NCBI GenBank assembly: GCA_032622095.1
Contig: CP136061.1
Coordinates: 195,346,935-195,410,934, forward strand
From: Siphonodentalium dalli
Taxonomy: Eukaryota > Mollusca > Scaphopoda > Gadilida > Siphonodentaliidae
DNA: 64,000 nt
Direction: 5' to 3'
The notes under the pieces are model-generated. The model was not told the DNA's origin. It saw nothing but the letters and a program-made list of their open reading frames with translations, and made no database searches. Of the stretch, positions 24,101 through 30,081 are shown piece after piece; the first letter of the stretch is position 1; each line of letters starts with the position of its first letter. Made by a program: the position numbers and the translations under genes.

Positions 24101-26679
24101 CTTCTTTGAATTCAGTATCCTGTTATTAAAATGGGTGTTTCCAGCTTGTAAATGAGATTAAACCGGTCTCTTTGCAAAGCCAATTATAATCTTATAATAT
24201 ATTCATAACTCATTATACTCATCGCAATCGAGGGATATTATCTTTGAGTTTTAATCACCCAATGATATTTATTACAGATTATATGTTCACATCATGATGT
24301 TTTTTTTATAACTGCTGCTAAATACAGTAATGCCCTAAATAATCGACTCCTTAACCACAGCAGAATTGTGGGTAATTTTTCAGGATTTAGTCGGAAATAT
24401 GGCTTATTGCCATTCATCGGAAAGCTCTCACTGAGTAATGACCTAAATAATCAACTCCTTAACCACAGCAGAATTATGGGTAATTTTTCAGGATTTAGTC
24501 AGAAATATGGCTTGTTGCCATTCATCGGAAAGCTCTCAGTGAGAGCTTTCCGATGAATGGCAACAAGCCATATTTCCGACTAAATCCTGAAAAAATTACC
24601 CATAATTCTGCTGTGGTTAAGTGGTCAATTACTTTGGGCATTACTGTACTCGTCTTTATGACTTATTTTCTATCTCCAGTGCAATAATATTACTCATTTT
24701 CATGCACCTCCACCCACATGGAAAACTGTTGAGTTTGGACAAATGGCATATGAATTATTTTCAGCTAGCAAAAAACATATTCACTCACCCCCCACTCATG
24801 GGGCATGCAAGCCAAGGTTACCTTGTTGGGATTGGAGTTTCATAAATGGCAACATTTATTTTCAGCTACCAGAAACCCTGATTAAGTCTTCTCGGTCTAT
24901 AACAGCTTAGGATATCGATTGGGTTGATGCTGTTTTGGACGAGTCCTGTTCCATTGATCTTCTGTAACAGACTTTATGCCCAGAATTGTTGGGCGGGAGT
25001 TATCTTGCTTGTATGTCTTCGGATTAAATCTAATAGTCTTCTTTAACCCTTTACCCAACAAAATGGCCAAAAAAGCCCAAAATAAAGCTTCAACAGCCTA
25101 AAATACCCTGTGCCAATGCATTCTCTTATATATGCGAGTCGACCATAGGTCACCTCGCATATATAAGAGAATGCATTGGCCTAACAATTTTTTTTCATTT
25201 TTTTTTAAATAAATGTTTCTTACAATTTTTAGGACATAAAATAAAAAACATCCATTACCCTGCAGGGAGCCCCACACATATATAAAAGCATATAGAAGAG
25301 TGTCGTCTGCTCATGTTTGTCTGGGGCTCTGTATGGGTGAAATTATAAAATTGTTAAAGAATACAAGAAAAAATTATTAAAATTGTAAAAAAATTGTTAG
25401 GCCAATGCATTCTTTTATATATACGAGGCGACCTATGGTCGACTCGCATATATAAGAGAATGCATTGGCACAGGGCTGTTCTGTTGGGTGAAGGGTTAAC
25501 AGACTTTACTCCCAGAATCGTGGGTGGGAGTTATCTTGATTGTATGTCTTCGGATTAGATGAGATAGACACAGATGGCCACAGCCTTTACCATGCATGAT
25601 ATCATAGTATATTCACTCTGGTTTGTTATTGATTTCAGAACAAAGTATGAGGAGGGGAAGCAGCGGTGGATCTCTTGATAGTGGAGTGGTAAGTTCCCTT
25701 CTTTCTCAACTACAGTGATGCCCAAAGTAATTGACCACTTAACCACAGCAGAATTATGGGTAATTTTTCAGGATTTAGTCGGAAATATGGCTTGTTGCCA
25801 TTCATCGGAAAGCTCTCCCCGAGAGCTTTCTGATGAATGGCAACAAGCCATATTTCCGACTAAATCCTGAAAAATTACCCATAATTCTGCTGTGGTTAAG
25901 TGGTCAATTACTTTGGGCATTACTGTATGCCAACTGGAGGATTGTAGCATTCTACTATCGCTAAAAATATCAAACGAATCATCTGCACTATACTCTTTTA
26001 TAAACATTTACATCTCGATTCAGGACACAACTATCGGCTATTAACTAACGCAAACACTTTCGAGAGTCACCTTATTCAATTAATATATAAGATTGATGGT
26101 ATGGGTTGTCAATTTAGGTATAATATTTGTAAAATAACTACTTTGAGCAAGAGTATTCTCCATTTGTAATTGATCACCCTACTGGAATGTTTCACATCAC
26201 TTTAACCATTCCATGACTTCCTGAAATTTTGTGAAAACCCTGTGCCAAGACATTCTCTTATATGTGCAAGTTTCCCATCGGGAGCCTTGCATATATAAGA
26301 GAATGCAATAACCTAACAATATTTACCTTGATATTGTAAGCCAGTGGATTCTCTTATATATTTGTGAGGCTCCCAATGGGAGACTCGCATATATAAGAGA
26401 ATGCACTGACACAGGGTCTTTAATTCTGCACCACCGAAGCTCCCATCATGAAAGGGTTAATTGTTGAATAATATGTCAATATAATCATGTATTTACCAAT
26501 TGCTCTTTCAGGCATCAGGAAGTGCAGGTAGTGCCAATAGTAGGGAGGACCCATTCAGCTATTCTAGCTACCACATGGGACACTCATACTCGACAAGTCG
26601 TCTGGTCTCGTCCAGTACCCAGTTCACGCCACAGGCTGTGCAGCTTGCGAAGAAGTTACCCGAGGGGACGGAGGTCTAA
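523..26679 (+). CDS. IQSEC: IQSEC-family Arf guanine-nucleotide exchange factor, 3' half (nine exons)
   Basis: Exons: 523-555, 2075-2249, 9435-9574, 11705-11830, 14483-14582, 16554-16675, 17310-17526, 25639-25688 and 26512-26679. All have AG/GT borders and compatible phases, and together give 376 codons plus TAA. The product is the C-terminal part of an IQSEC/BRAG protein, which loads GTP on Arf6-class GTPases at membranes and synapses. Visible parts are the end of the Sec7 domain ([16 protein letters not shown] is the conserved Sec7 motif), the linker, an IQSEC-type PH domain ([38 protein letters not shown]), a helical segment, and a Ser-rich tail with the family-like [12 protein letters not shown]. 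The protein ends in -TEV, a class I PDZ ligand; vertebrate IQSEC2 ends -STVV. The IQ motif, first half of Sec7 and promoter lie left of the window. The tail is far shorter than in vertebrates. An AATAAA at 27427-27432 could end the transcript, but this is weak. Confidence 0.93.
578..753. mobile_element. Family A fold-back MITE
   Basis: Family A is an almost complete palindrome of about 215 bp. Its ends are TA-CAGTAATGCCCTAAATAA and the inverse ending GGCATTACTG-TA, with a TA duplication as in Tc1/mariner/pogo elements. Each arm carries CCACAGCAGAATTATGGG and TTTAGTCGGAAATATGGC. This copy lacks the centre. It sits 22 bp behind the IQSEC micro-exon. Confidence 0.85.
775..1210. mobile_element. 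Family B inverted-repeat element
   Basis: Family B has two end blocks, each a hairpin built from CAGAATGAGGTCCCCAGAGG and its inverse, around a ~250-bp middle. The ends read AAGCCTGAGTTTA and TAAACTCAAG(A)CTTG. No ORF of note. This is a full-length but diverged copy. Confidence 0.75.
1225..1740. repeat. Low-complexity repeat with AAGCCC motifs and a C13 run
   Basis: Two related stretches (1238-1310 and 1629-1735) share GATAAGCCCAGTCT/GTAAGGCCAGTCTT, A/T tracts and GGTCCTC. C13 lies at 1687-1699. It is probably a decayed MITE of the GGGGCTTAT type; the ends are unclear. Confidence 0.4.
2075..2249 (+). CDS. IQSEC: IQSEC exon, Sec7 core
   Basis: A 175-nt exon after TTTTTGTTGACAG, ending before GTGAGA; it starts in phase 0 and leaves one base of a split Gly codon. 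It runs from [13 protein letters not shown] to [11 protein letters not shown] and includes NTDLHN, the conserved Sec7 motif that contacts Arf. Confidence 0.95.
2266..2471. mobile_element. Family C fold-back MITE, TTAA-flanked
   Basis: A near-perfect 200-bp palindrome with ends TTAACTCTTCAGTGCC and GGCACTGAAAGGGTTAA and centre GAAAGAGCTCTTTC. TTAA at both ends suggests piggyBac-type mobilisation. It lies 17 bp after the IQSEC exon at 2249. Confidence 0.85.
2807..2886. mobile_element. Family B fragment
   Basis: One end block only: CAAGCCTG, then CAGAATGAGGTCCCCAGAGG and TTTAGTGATGCTATCCTGCA, ending abruptly. Confidence 0.65.
3861..4305. mobile_element. Family D MITE interrupted by a family A MITE
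   Basis: The ends are TTAACCCTGTCAATACTAAA and TAGTATAGAAAGGGTTAA. The family A copy at 3895-4111 splits it at a TA. This nested pair shows that A moved after D. Confidence 0.8.
3895..4111. mobile_element. Family A MITE, full length, nested in family D
   Basis: A complete copy whose arms pair almost base for base; the centre is AGCTCTCCCCGAGAGCT. TA on both sides is the duplicated target. It closely resembles the copy at 19195-19411. Confidence 0.9.
4353..4463. mobile_element. Family D fragment
   Basis: It carries the internal CCTGAAAACCCCTTC segment and the right end CCATTTAGTATAGAAAGCGTTAA. The left half is missing. Confidence 0.6.
4814..4960. mobile_element. Family A MITE, left end missing
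   Basis: It starts within AGAAATATGGCTTGTTGCC and keeps the centre and the whole right arm to GGGCATTACTGTA. Confidence 0.8.
5029..5478. mobile_element. Family B element, full length
   Basis: The best full copy of B. The ends are AAGCCTGAGTTTAGTGTGCC and GGCACACTAAACTAAGGCTT. Both end hairpins are present, and the middle includes GACGACACATTGCATAATCG. Confidence 0.8.
5490..6086. other. Intron DNA, no feature seen
   Basis: No exon with IQSEC similarity and no copy of the local repeat families was recognised. Confidence 0.5.
6087..6122. repeat. Homopolymer (G)36
   Basis: Thirty-six consecutive G on the + strand inside a 7.2-kb IQSEC intron. It could form G-quadruplex structure and its true length is uncertain in any assembly. 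Confidence 0.95.
6515..6732. mobile_element. Family A MITE, diverged
   Basis: The ends are TACAGTAATGTCC and GGAATTACTGTA; the arms are visibly more mutated than in the other copies. Confidence 0.8.
6733..7799. other. Intron DNA, no feature seen
   Basis: A/T-rich intron sequence. A 74-codon ORF at 7180-7404 has no recognisable similarity and is probably chance. Confidence 0.5.
7800..8013. mobile_element. Family A MITE
   Basis: Both arms and the centre AGCTCTCAGTAAGAGCT are present. The right end is changed to GAGCATTACTACT, so the flanking TA is not clean. Confidence 0.8.
8034..8424. mobile_element. Family B element, shortened and diverged
   Basis: Both end hairpins (AATGAAATCCCAAGAGG and GTCCCCAAAGG variants) and the GATTATGCATTGTGTCC middle are present. 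Confidence 0.7.
8577..8757. mobile_element. Family D fragment
   Basis: It shares TCTGAATATTTCC, GAACACCCCTCCAA and the right end GAATCCATCTGCTACAGAAAG with D. The left terminus is lost. Confidence 0.6.
8904..9087. mobile_element. Family C MITE
   Basis: A palindrome from CCCTTTCAGTGCC to GGCACTTAAAGGGTTAA. About 20 bp are missing at the centre compared with the copy at 2266. Confidence 0.8.
9088..9310. mobile_element. Family D MITE, opposite orientation
   Basis: The D internal block GGAGAGGTGTTCAG is inverted relative to 29-221. The right end TATTCAGTATAGAAAGAATTAA is TTAA-flanked. It directly abuts the C copy. Confidence 0.65.
9435..9574 (+). CDS. IQSEC: IQSEC exon, end of Sec7 and linker to PH
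   Basis: A 140-nt exon between TTCTATAG and GTAAGT. It completes the Gly split from the previous exon and reads [20 protein letters not shown], ending [10 protein letters not shown], the Sec7-PH linker of the family. The intron before it is 7.2 kb and full of MITEs. Confidence 0.94.
9575..10461. other. Intron DNA with a B fragment
   Basis: At 10014-10062 a piece of the family B end (CACCCTCTGGTGGACCTCATTCTGCAAATG, interrupted) is visible. The rest shows nothing recognisable. Confidence 0.5.
10462..10593. mobile_element. Family C MITE, left arm shortened
   Basis: It starts TTAACCATTTCAGTG and then jumps to the central GAGCTCTTTCC; the right arm is complete to GGCACTGAAAGGGTTAA. It shares TTAA 10590-10593 with the next element. 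Confidence 0.8.
10590..10845. mobile_element. Family G inverted-repeat element, TTAA-flanked
   Basis: The ends are TTAAAGGGGTACTGCACTAA and the inverse TTAGTGTACAGTACCCCTTTAA. The arms share TTTATGGGACCATCTCCTTT. A second copy with the same termini lies at 62779-63369. Confidence 0.8.
10847..11058. mobile_element. Family D MITE, opposite orientation
   Basis: It starts TTAATCCTTGCTATAATG, has GGATTCTCCCATTCAGCTAT, and ends near GAGTTTTTAGTCTAGAAAG. It completes a C-G-D run of three abutting elements. Confidence 0.65.
11165..11366. mobile_element. Family A MITE, diverged
   Basis: The ends are GAGTAATGCCCAAAG and GGACATTTAATACTGTA; a few bases are lost at the centre. Confidence 0.75.
11705..11830 (+). 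CDS. IQSEC: IQSEC exon, first PH-domain strands
   Basis: A 126-nt exon, phase 0 to 0, between TTTTATTTTAG and GTAATA. It encodes [15 protein letters not shown] and [13 protein letters not shown], the IQSEC PH-domain start. The join [11 protein letters not shown] lacks a short insert remembered from vertebrate IQSEC1/2; no exon for it was seen in the 2.1-kb intron. Confidence 0.94.
12049..12209. mobile_element. Family A MITE, right arm deleted
   Basis: The left arm and centre are complete. The right arm jumps from GGCAACAAG straight to the terminal GGGGCATTACTGTA. Confidence 0.85.
12331..12545. mobile_element. Family E element, diverged
   Basis: Family E starts near TTAAC-CATCCATGA-TGGAGC, ends CTCCCATCATGAAAGGGTTAA, and holds two hairpins built on GCATTCTCTTATATATGCGAG. 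This copy has decayed hairpins and no clean right TTAA. Confidence 0.65.
12776..12875 (+). repeat. Dispersed ~100-bp repeat, inverted with respect to 15425-15520
   Basis: TAGGTTCTC and ATTAATTCACA, then CAATAAGAATAATT and AGTAGCCGA, recur on the other strand at 15425-15520. Confidence 0.6.
12876..13695. other. Intron DNA, no gene seen
   Basis: It contains one small direct repeat (CAACATTGTCTTCTACG, near 13135) and nothing else recognisable. Confidence 0.5.
13696..14014. mobile_element. TTAA-flanked inverted-repeat element
   Basis: The ends are TTAACCCTTTGG and CCAAAGGGTTAA. The interior carries repeated GACATATNAT-type motifs (ACGACATATATGTCGT palindrome). It shares TTAA 14011-14014 with the family F element that follows. 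Confidence 0.7.
14011..14320. mobile_element. Family F element, left part
   Basis: It starts TTAAAGGCCCACTTAATTTT like the complete copy at 35214-35695 and shares ATTATATACCATTTGAAAG. The right end is not clear. Confidence 0.6.
14483..14582 (+). CDS. IQSEC: IQSEC exon, PH-domain core
   Basis: A 100-nt exon between CATCTTCAG and GTAAGT. It encodes [16 protein letters not shown] and [16 protein letters not shown]; the Lys-rich loop KIFSKKK is the likely phosphoinositide-facing loop of the PH domain. It ends with one base of a split Asn codon. Confidence 0.94.
14583..15424. other. Intron DNA, no feature seen
   Basis: A/T-rich; a 68-codon reverse ORF at 15078-15284 has no recognisable similarity. 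Confidence 0.5.
15425..15520 (-). repeat. Dispersed ~100-bp repeat, partner of 12776-12875
   Basis: The reverse complement aligns along its length with 12776-12875 (TAGGTTCTC, ATTAATTCACA, AATAAGAATAATTTAGTAGCC). Confidence 0.6.
16050..16440 (+). mobile_element. SINE-like element
   Basis: It contains GACCCTTGAGCAAGGTCGCTT, a block typical of invertebrate and fish SINEs, and ends ATCGCTATATAAAACTGG then CATTATTATT triplets, a typical SINE/LINE tail. A tRNA-like head was not confirmed. Confidence 0.6.
16327..16552 (+). repeat. 117-bp-period tandem duplication reaching a splice acceptor
   Basis: The unit from TGTACAAATGACTGGGG to CTTCTGTTTACA occurs at 16327 and 16444. The second unit runs into the acceptor CAG of the exon at 16554. 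The first ends ACAAATG, so it offers the same pyrimidine tract without the AG. Confidence 0.9.
16554..16675 (+). CDS. IQSEC: IQSEC exon, end of PH domain
   Basis: A 122-nt exon after CTTCTGTTTACAG, with donor GTATTT. It encodes [19 protein letters not shown] and RKF-type helix residues ([15 protein letters not shown]), the C-terminal PH helix. The bases just before its acceptor belong to a 117-bp-period tandem duplication. Confidence 0.93.
17310..17526 (+). CDS. IQSEC: IQSEC exon, post-PH helical and Ser-rich segment
   Basis: A 217-nt exon after TTTTTTTTCTTCAG, with donor GTATGC; phase 0 in, one base out. It begins [17 protein letters not shown], like the helical stretch after the IQSEC PH domain, and ends [10 protein letters not shown]. 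Its exit phase fits only the exon at 25639 among the candidates seen. Confidence 0.9.
17643..17702. repeat. Hairpin repeat, related to 20805-20866
   Basis: AGTTTGAAGACAAATTCTATA pairs with its inverse near 17688-17702. The same hairpin and upstream bases recur at 20752-20866. Confidence 0.7.
17725..17905. mobile_element. Family A MITE, left arm shortened
   Basis: The ends are TACAGAAATGCCCG and GGACATTACTGTA; about 40 bp of the left arm are missing. Confidence 0.8.
18088..18595. mobile_element. Family L inverted-repeat element
   Basis: The ends are AAAGGGACCCAAGGCACTC and the inverse ending TGCCTTGAGTCCTATTAAG. Internal arms repeat GTTATGTAAACAATACTG and its inverse form. A second diverged copy is at 21761-22283. 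Confidence 0.65.
18853..18920 (+). repeat. Short tandem duplication (33-bp unit)
   Basis: ATCCAGCTTGGGAAATGTTT then TGAGGCCC is present twice in a row with one or two changes. Confidence 0.85.
19152..19890. mobile_element. Family F element split by a family A MITE
   Basis: It starts TTTAAAGGCCCACTTAATTT and ends GAAAATTAAGTGG. The A copy at 19195-19411 interrupts CACATTATATA|..|TATTCCATATTATATA at a TA. Confidence 0.7.
19195..19411. mobile_element. Family A MITE, full length, nested in family F
   Basis: A perfect or near-perfect 217-bp palindrome with TA on both sides. It is among the youngest-looking copies. Confidence 0.9.
19891..20152. mobile_element. Family E element
   Basis: It has TGACTGGAGCTTCC, both hairpins based on TTCTCTTATATATGC, and ends CTCGTGAAAGGGTTAA. 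Confidence 0.75.
20153..20751. other. Intron DNA, no gene seen
   Basis: ORFs at 20139-20384 and 20320-20508 show no recognisable similarity and overlap in different frames. Confidence 0.45.
20805..20866. repeat. Hairpin repeat, related to 17643-17702
   Basis: AGTTTGAAGATAAATTCTATA pairs with its inverse at 20848-20866; the flanking bases also match the other copy. Confidence 0.7.
20870..21760. other. Intron DNA, no feature seen
   Basis: No exon similar to IQSEC and no local repeat family was recognised. Confidence 0.5.
21761..22283. mobile_element. Family L inverted-repeat element
   Basis: The ends are TTTAAGGGCACTCAAGGCC and GAGCCTTGTGTCCCTTTA. It shares internal blocks such as TATAAACATTACTGTTACAG with 18088-18595. 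Confidence 0.65.
22860..23412. repeat. Poly-G / poly-C bounded low-complexity region
   Basis: G21 at 22860-22880 at one end and a long C run at about 23394-23410 at the other, with repeated CACCCACCCC and T tracts between. Similar sequence recurs at 31290-31430 and 32640-32720. Confidence 0.6.
24323..24649. mobile_element. Family A MITE with a duplicated left arm
   Basis: Two left arms in tandem (24323-24435 and 24436-24540) are followed by a single right arm ending GGGCATTACTGTA. It may be one copy inserted into another at the centre. Confidence 0.85.
25043..25499. mobile_element. Family E-like element with clean TTAA termini
   Basis: The ends are TTAACCCTTTACCCAACA and the inverse TGTTGGGTGAAGGGTTAA. 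Inside are two hairpins based on GCATTCTCTTATATATGCGAG, plus A/T-rich DNA. It is the most complete E-type copy. Confidence 0.85.
25639..25688 (+). CDS. IQSEC: IQSEC small exon ([14 protein letters not shown])
   Basis: A 50-nt exon after TTGATTTCAG, with donor GTAAGT. The phase supplied by 17526 gives [17 protein letters not shown], resembling the RRSS-x-GSLDS segment of other IQSEC proteins and a plausible basophilic phosphorylation site. The other two frames hit stops. A family A MITE starts 22 bp after the donor. Confidence 0.88.
25711..25927. mobile_element. Family A MITE, full length
   Basis: It starts TACAGTGATGCCCAAAG and ends CTTTGGGCATTACTGTA. It lies 22 bp behind the donor of the 50-nt IQSEC exon. 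Confidence 0.9.
26202..26460. mobile_element. Family E element
   Basis: The ends are TTAACCATTCCATGAC and CTCCCATCATGAAAGGGTTAA; both hairpins are present. It ends 51 bp before the last IQSEC exon. Confidence 0.8.
26512..26679 (+). CDS. IQSEC: IQSEC terminal exon with PDZ-ligand C-terminus
   Basis: This exon follows TTGCTCTTTCAG and runs 55 codons to TAA at 26677-26679. The Ser/Tyr-rich tail includes [20 protein letters not shown] and ends KLPEGTEV. The last three residues TEV fit S/T-x-V, the class I PDZ-binding pattern. It stays in phase with the preceding exon. Confidence 0.9.
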   Translation, partial: ASGSAGSANSREDPFSYSSYHMGHSYSTSRLVSSSTQFTPQAVQLAKKLPEGTEV

Positions 26680-26867
26680 CGTGAGGTCACATGACCTAAC
26701 ACTTCTAGTGCTCATCATGCTCGTGAAGATTATGTGTATATATATCAACATTCACAATAGTTGATCTTGCCATTTCTTATGATCATAATAATCACGGTGT
26801 TATAAAGCAGAATGTCTCATTATCCGAGAATGCTTTGAAGCGAAACAATGACCATATTGGTCACTCA

Positions 26868-27130
26868 TTTACCCATCCATGACTGGAGCTTCCTGAAATT
26901 TTGTGAAAACCCTGTGCCAATGCATTCTCTTATATATGCGAGTCTCCCATAGGGAGCCTTAAATATATAAGAGAATGAATTGGCGTAACCATATTTACCT
27001 TGCCCTTGTAAGCCAGTGCATTCTCTTATATATGCGAAGCTACCTATGGCGGACTTGCATATATAAGAGAATGCACTAGCACATGATCTTTAATGATGCA
27101 CCAGCGCAGCTCCTGTCATGAAATGGTTAA
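26868..27130. mobile_element. Family E element
   Basis: It starts TTTACCCATCCATGACTGG and ends CTCCTGTCATGAAATGGTTAA; both hairpins are present, the second less perfect. Confidence 0.75.
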
Positions 27131-27470
27131 ATTGCTTTCCCTGTTTGAAAGTCAGAAATGATCAAAATTAGAATTATACATCATTGGATAAGTTATTTAA
27201 ATTCCATATGGCATCACATTCTACCTTAAATACAATTATATCGCCATTAAAAATGAATTCAGGGTTCTAGACCACCATTTACAATACCATAAAAATATCA
27301 TTTAACAATGATCTTTGCTCCGTTTTGTTGAAAACCAAATATGATATATAAACTATATCTGTAAATACCAAAGCATAGCATTTTGTTATTGTTATTGTTG
27401 TCCCTCGAAAAATCGAAGCTATGGGAAATAAATCGTCTATAAAAAATCAATATCACACGAAATGGCATCT

Positions 27471-27567
27471 TACAGTAATGCTCTAAATAATCAACTCCTT
27501 ATCCACAGCAGAATTACCCATAATTATGATGTGGTTAAGTAGACGATTATTTAGGGCATTACTGTAC
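27471..27567. mobile_element. Family A MITE, short internal-deletion form
   Basis: Both TA-flanked termini remain (TACAGTAATGCTC, GGGCATTACTGTA) but the arms stop at CAGAATTACCCATAATT, giving about 96 bp. Confidence 0.85.
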
Positions 27568-27828
27568 ATCATTCCAGCCATGCTATTTTATACACCAGAG
27601 TCAAATTAAAAAGTTAAATTAGTTTTCTAAATTTAGCCTGGAACCCTGAATATACCTATCTTTAAATGTACATATCAAATTCAAGCATCTTTTTCACCCT
27701 GTATTTACTACGAAACTCAGCTAATGTAGTTATTTCACGCTTCAGAAGAAATATTCCATAATCCAATGTTTGTGGGCACTTCGTCAAATCCTGTTGTTGT
27801 TATGCATTTGAATTATGTACATTTGAGC

Positions 27829-28120
27829 AAGCCTTGAAATAGTGTGCCTGTCATTTGCAGAATGAGGTTCCCAGAGGGTGAATTTGGTGATGCTAGCCTG
27901 CATTCCCAGAGGGTGAATTTAGTGATGCTACCCCACATAGCGGGCTAGCATTACCAAATTCACCCTCTGGGAACCTCATTCTGCTGAGGTGTAAGCAGAA
28001 TGAGGTCCCCAGAGGGTGAATTTGGTGATGCTAGCCCGCTATGCGGGGTAGCATCACTAAATTCACCCTCTGGGGACCTCATGCTGCAAATGACAGGCAC
28101 ACTATTTCAAGGCTTGCATT
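27829..28120. mobile_element. Family B element, rearranged
   Basis: Both outer ends are present (CAAGCCTTGAAATAGTGTGCC and its inverse). Several end hairpins stand in a row, and the usual middle is lost. Confidence 0.7.
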
Positions 28121-28200
28121 TGAGGCTGTGTGTAATTTAATCAGAAGTAATTTATTTCTGGATAATGATTGGTTGAGTGAGTTATATGTGATGCTGTACA

Positions 28201-28313
28201 TACTTTAATGCCCTAATTATCAACTTCTTAACCACAGCAGAATTATGGGTAACTTTTCAGGATTTAGTCGGAAATATAGCTTGTTGCCATTCATCGGAAA
28301 GCACTCAGTGAGT
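28201..28313. mobile_element. Family A left half-copy
   Basis: It begins TTTAATGCCCTAATTATC and stops after the centre GAAAGCACTCAGTGAG; the right arm is absent. Confidence 0.75.
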
Positions 28314-28383
28314 TGAATTTATTATCTTAATATTTCCTAAGGGAACTACTCATCAGTGAGTATTTAATATAGAAAGGCGCTAA
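28314..28383. mobile_element. Family D fragment
   Basis: It contains CTACTCATCAGTGAGTATTT and TAATATAGAAAGG. It adjoins the A half-copy. Confidence 0.5.
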
Positions 28384-28878
28384 GCAACAGCCTTTCCATT
28401 CTGCACTGGCACTTTAACCAAATTAAATACAGAACACAGCATATGAATCAACCCACATCTCATTTCCATATAGGATTGCCATATTTGACATGTTTTTGTG
28501 TTACTTATTGATATTTATCTCCATAATGTTTAAAGATGTGGTTTCTCTTTCCAGCCAGTTTATATCAATATTCATGAAAATTGAAAAAAAACAGTTGCTC
28601 AAAAGTGATTAAAATGAGAGATTTAAAAAAAAACCACATAAATCACCGAAGGACAGCCTTATGTTAAATTAGTGGTACAGTAACAATTATTATCCCATTG
28701 TAATATTTGGCATGCAAAAAAAAAAAATGAAACAAATTCAAAATCAAGTGACAGCAGCTTTGTTGAATTGTGTAGTGAACTCAGTATTATTATTTTGTTG
28801 TTTTGTATTTATCAAGGAAGACAGACCACATCTCTCGGCATCTGCCATCAACCCACATCTTTTCATATACGATTGCCA
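28384..28878. other. Intergenic DNA, no feature seen
   Basis: Two short overlapping ORFs near 28712-28992 partly read into the MITE that follows and are not credible genes. Confidence 0.5.
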
Positions 28879-29095
28879 TACAGTAATGCCCTAAATAATT
28901 CACTCCTTAACCACATCAGAATTATGGGTAATTTTTCAGGAGTTAGTCGGAAATATGGCTTGTTGCCATTCATCGGAAAGCTCTCACTGTGAGCTTTCCA
29001 ATGAATGGCAACAAGCCATATTTCTGACTAAATTCTGAAAAATTACTCATAATTCTGCTGTAGTTACGGAGTCGATTATTTATGGCATTACTGTA
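28879..29095. mobile_element. Family A MITE, full length
   Basis: The ends are TACAGTAATGCCC and TGGCATTACTGTA; the arms carry a few mismatches. Confidence 0.85.
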
Positions 29096-29367
29096 TCTCA
29101 CATGTTTTTGTGTTACTTGTTGACATTTCCTCTTCATATTGTTAAATGTGAAAGGACTGTTGTATACTTGTTTATGAAACAGATTGTACATAGGTAATAT
29201 ATACATATATCTGGTCTAACCTCAGACCAGCTGGTAGGAAAAATTTACAGAAAATAAATTATCATAATTTAATCACCTCTTTGTTTGACTCTCCCATTAG
29301 TTCCTGAATGTTCTGTCCCGTTCAGATCTGACATGATCATCTATATGGATGGATGCAGGGCTACAAT

Positions 29368-29682
29368 GAAGCCTGATTATAGTGTGTCTATCATTCTGAT
29401 TAGGCCTCATCTTCTCTGGAAAGTTTCTTTATCAAATTTTTATAGAAACTTCTTCACTTAAGATTCTATTTCATTTTTAGTTTTGTTTCTCTATATCCCC
29501 AAATTGGCAGACGACACATTGCATAATCGAGGTTCCCAATGGGTCTACATCACAATATTCACCATTTGGGAACTTCAGTCTGAGTCTATGTCTTGCATAA
29601 CAAATGAGGCCATGCAAAATGAGGTTTCCAGAGGGTGAATTTAGTGAAGCTAGCCCACAGGCACACTAAACTCAGACTTGAC
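29368..29682. mobile_element. Family B element, ends shortened
   Basis: The middle (GACGACACATTGCATAATCG, CACCATTTGGGAACTTCAG) is well kept; the end hairpins are partly deleted. Confidence 0.7.
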
Positions 29683-29735
29683 TACTGTAAAAGACATCAG
29701 GAAGAAAACACTAACGTTTATTTTTAAGAGCATTA

Positions 29736-29957
29736 TACAGTAATGCCTTAAATAATCGACAACTTAACCACAGCAGAATTATGGGTAATTTTTCAGGATT
29801 TAGTTGGAGATATGGCTCAGTGAGATTTAGTTGGAAATATGTCTCAGTGAGAGCTTTCCGATGAATGGCAACAAGCCATATTTCCAACAAAATCCTGAAA
29901 AAATTACCCATAATTCTGCTGTGGTTAAGGAGTCGATTATTTAGGACATTACTGTAT
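29736..29957. mobile_element. Family A MITE with disturbed centre
   Basis: The ends are TACAGTAATGCC and GGACATTACTGTA. The middle has a short duplication around GATTTAGTTGGA. Confidence 0.8.
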
Positions 29958-30081
29958 GCAGACAATAGTCAAAGAAACACTGATGTTAATTTGTAAGATA
30001 ATTATAACAAGACAACACTCCGAGAAACAATAAGGACTCATTCTACATCAATTAAAGATGCATAACCTGAATTAATGCTTG

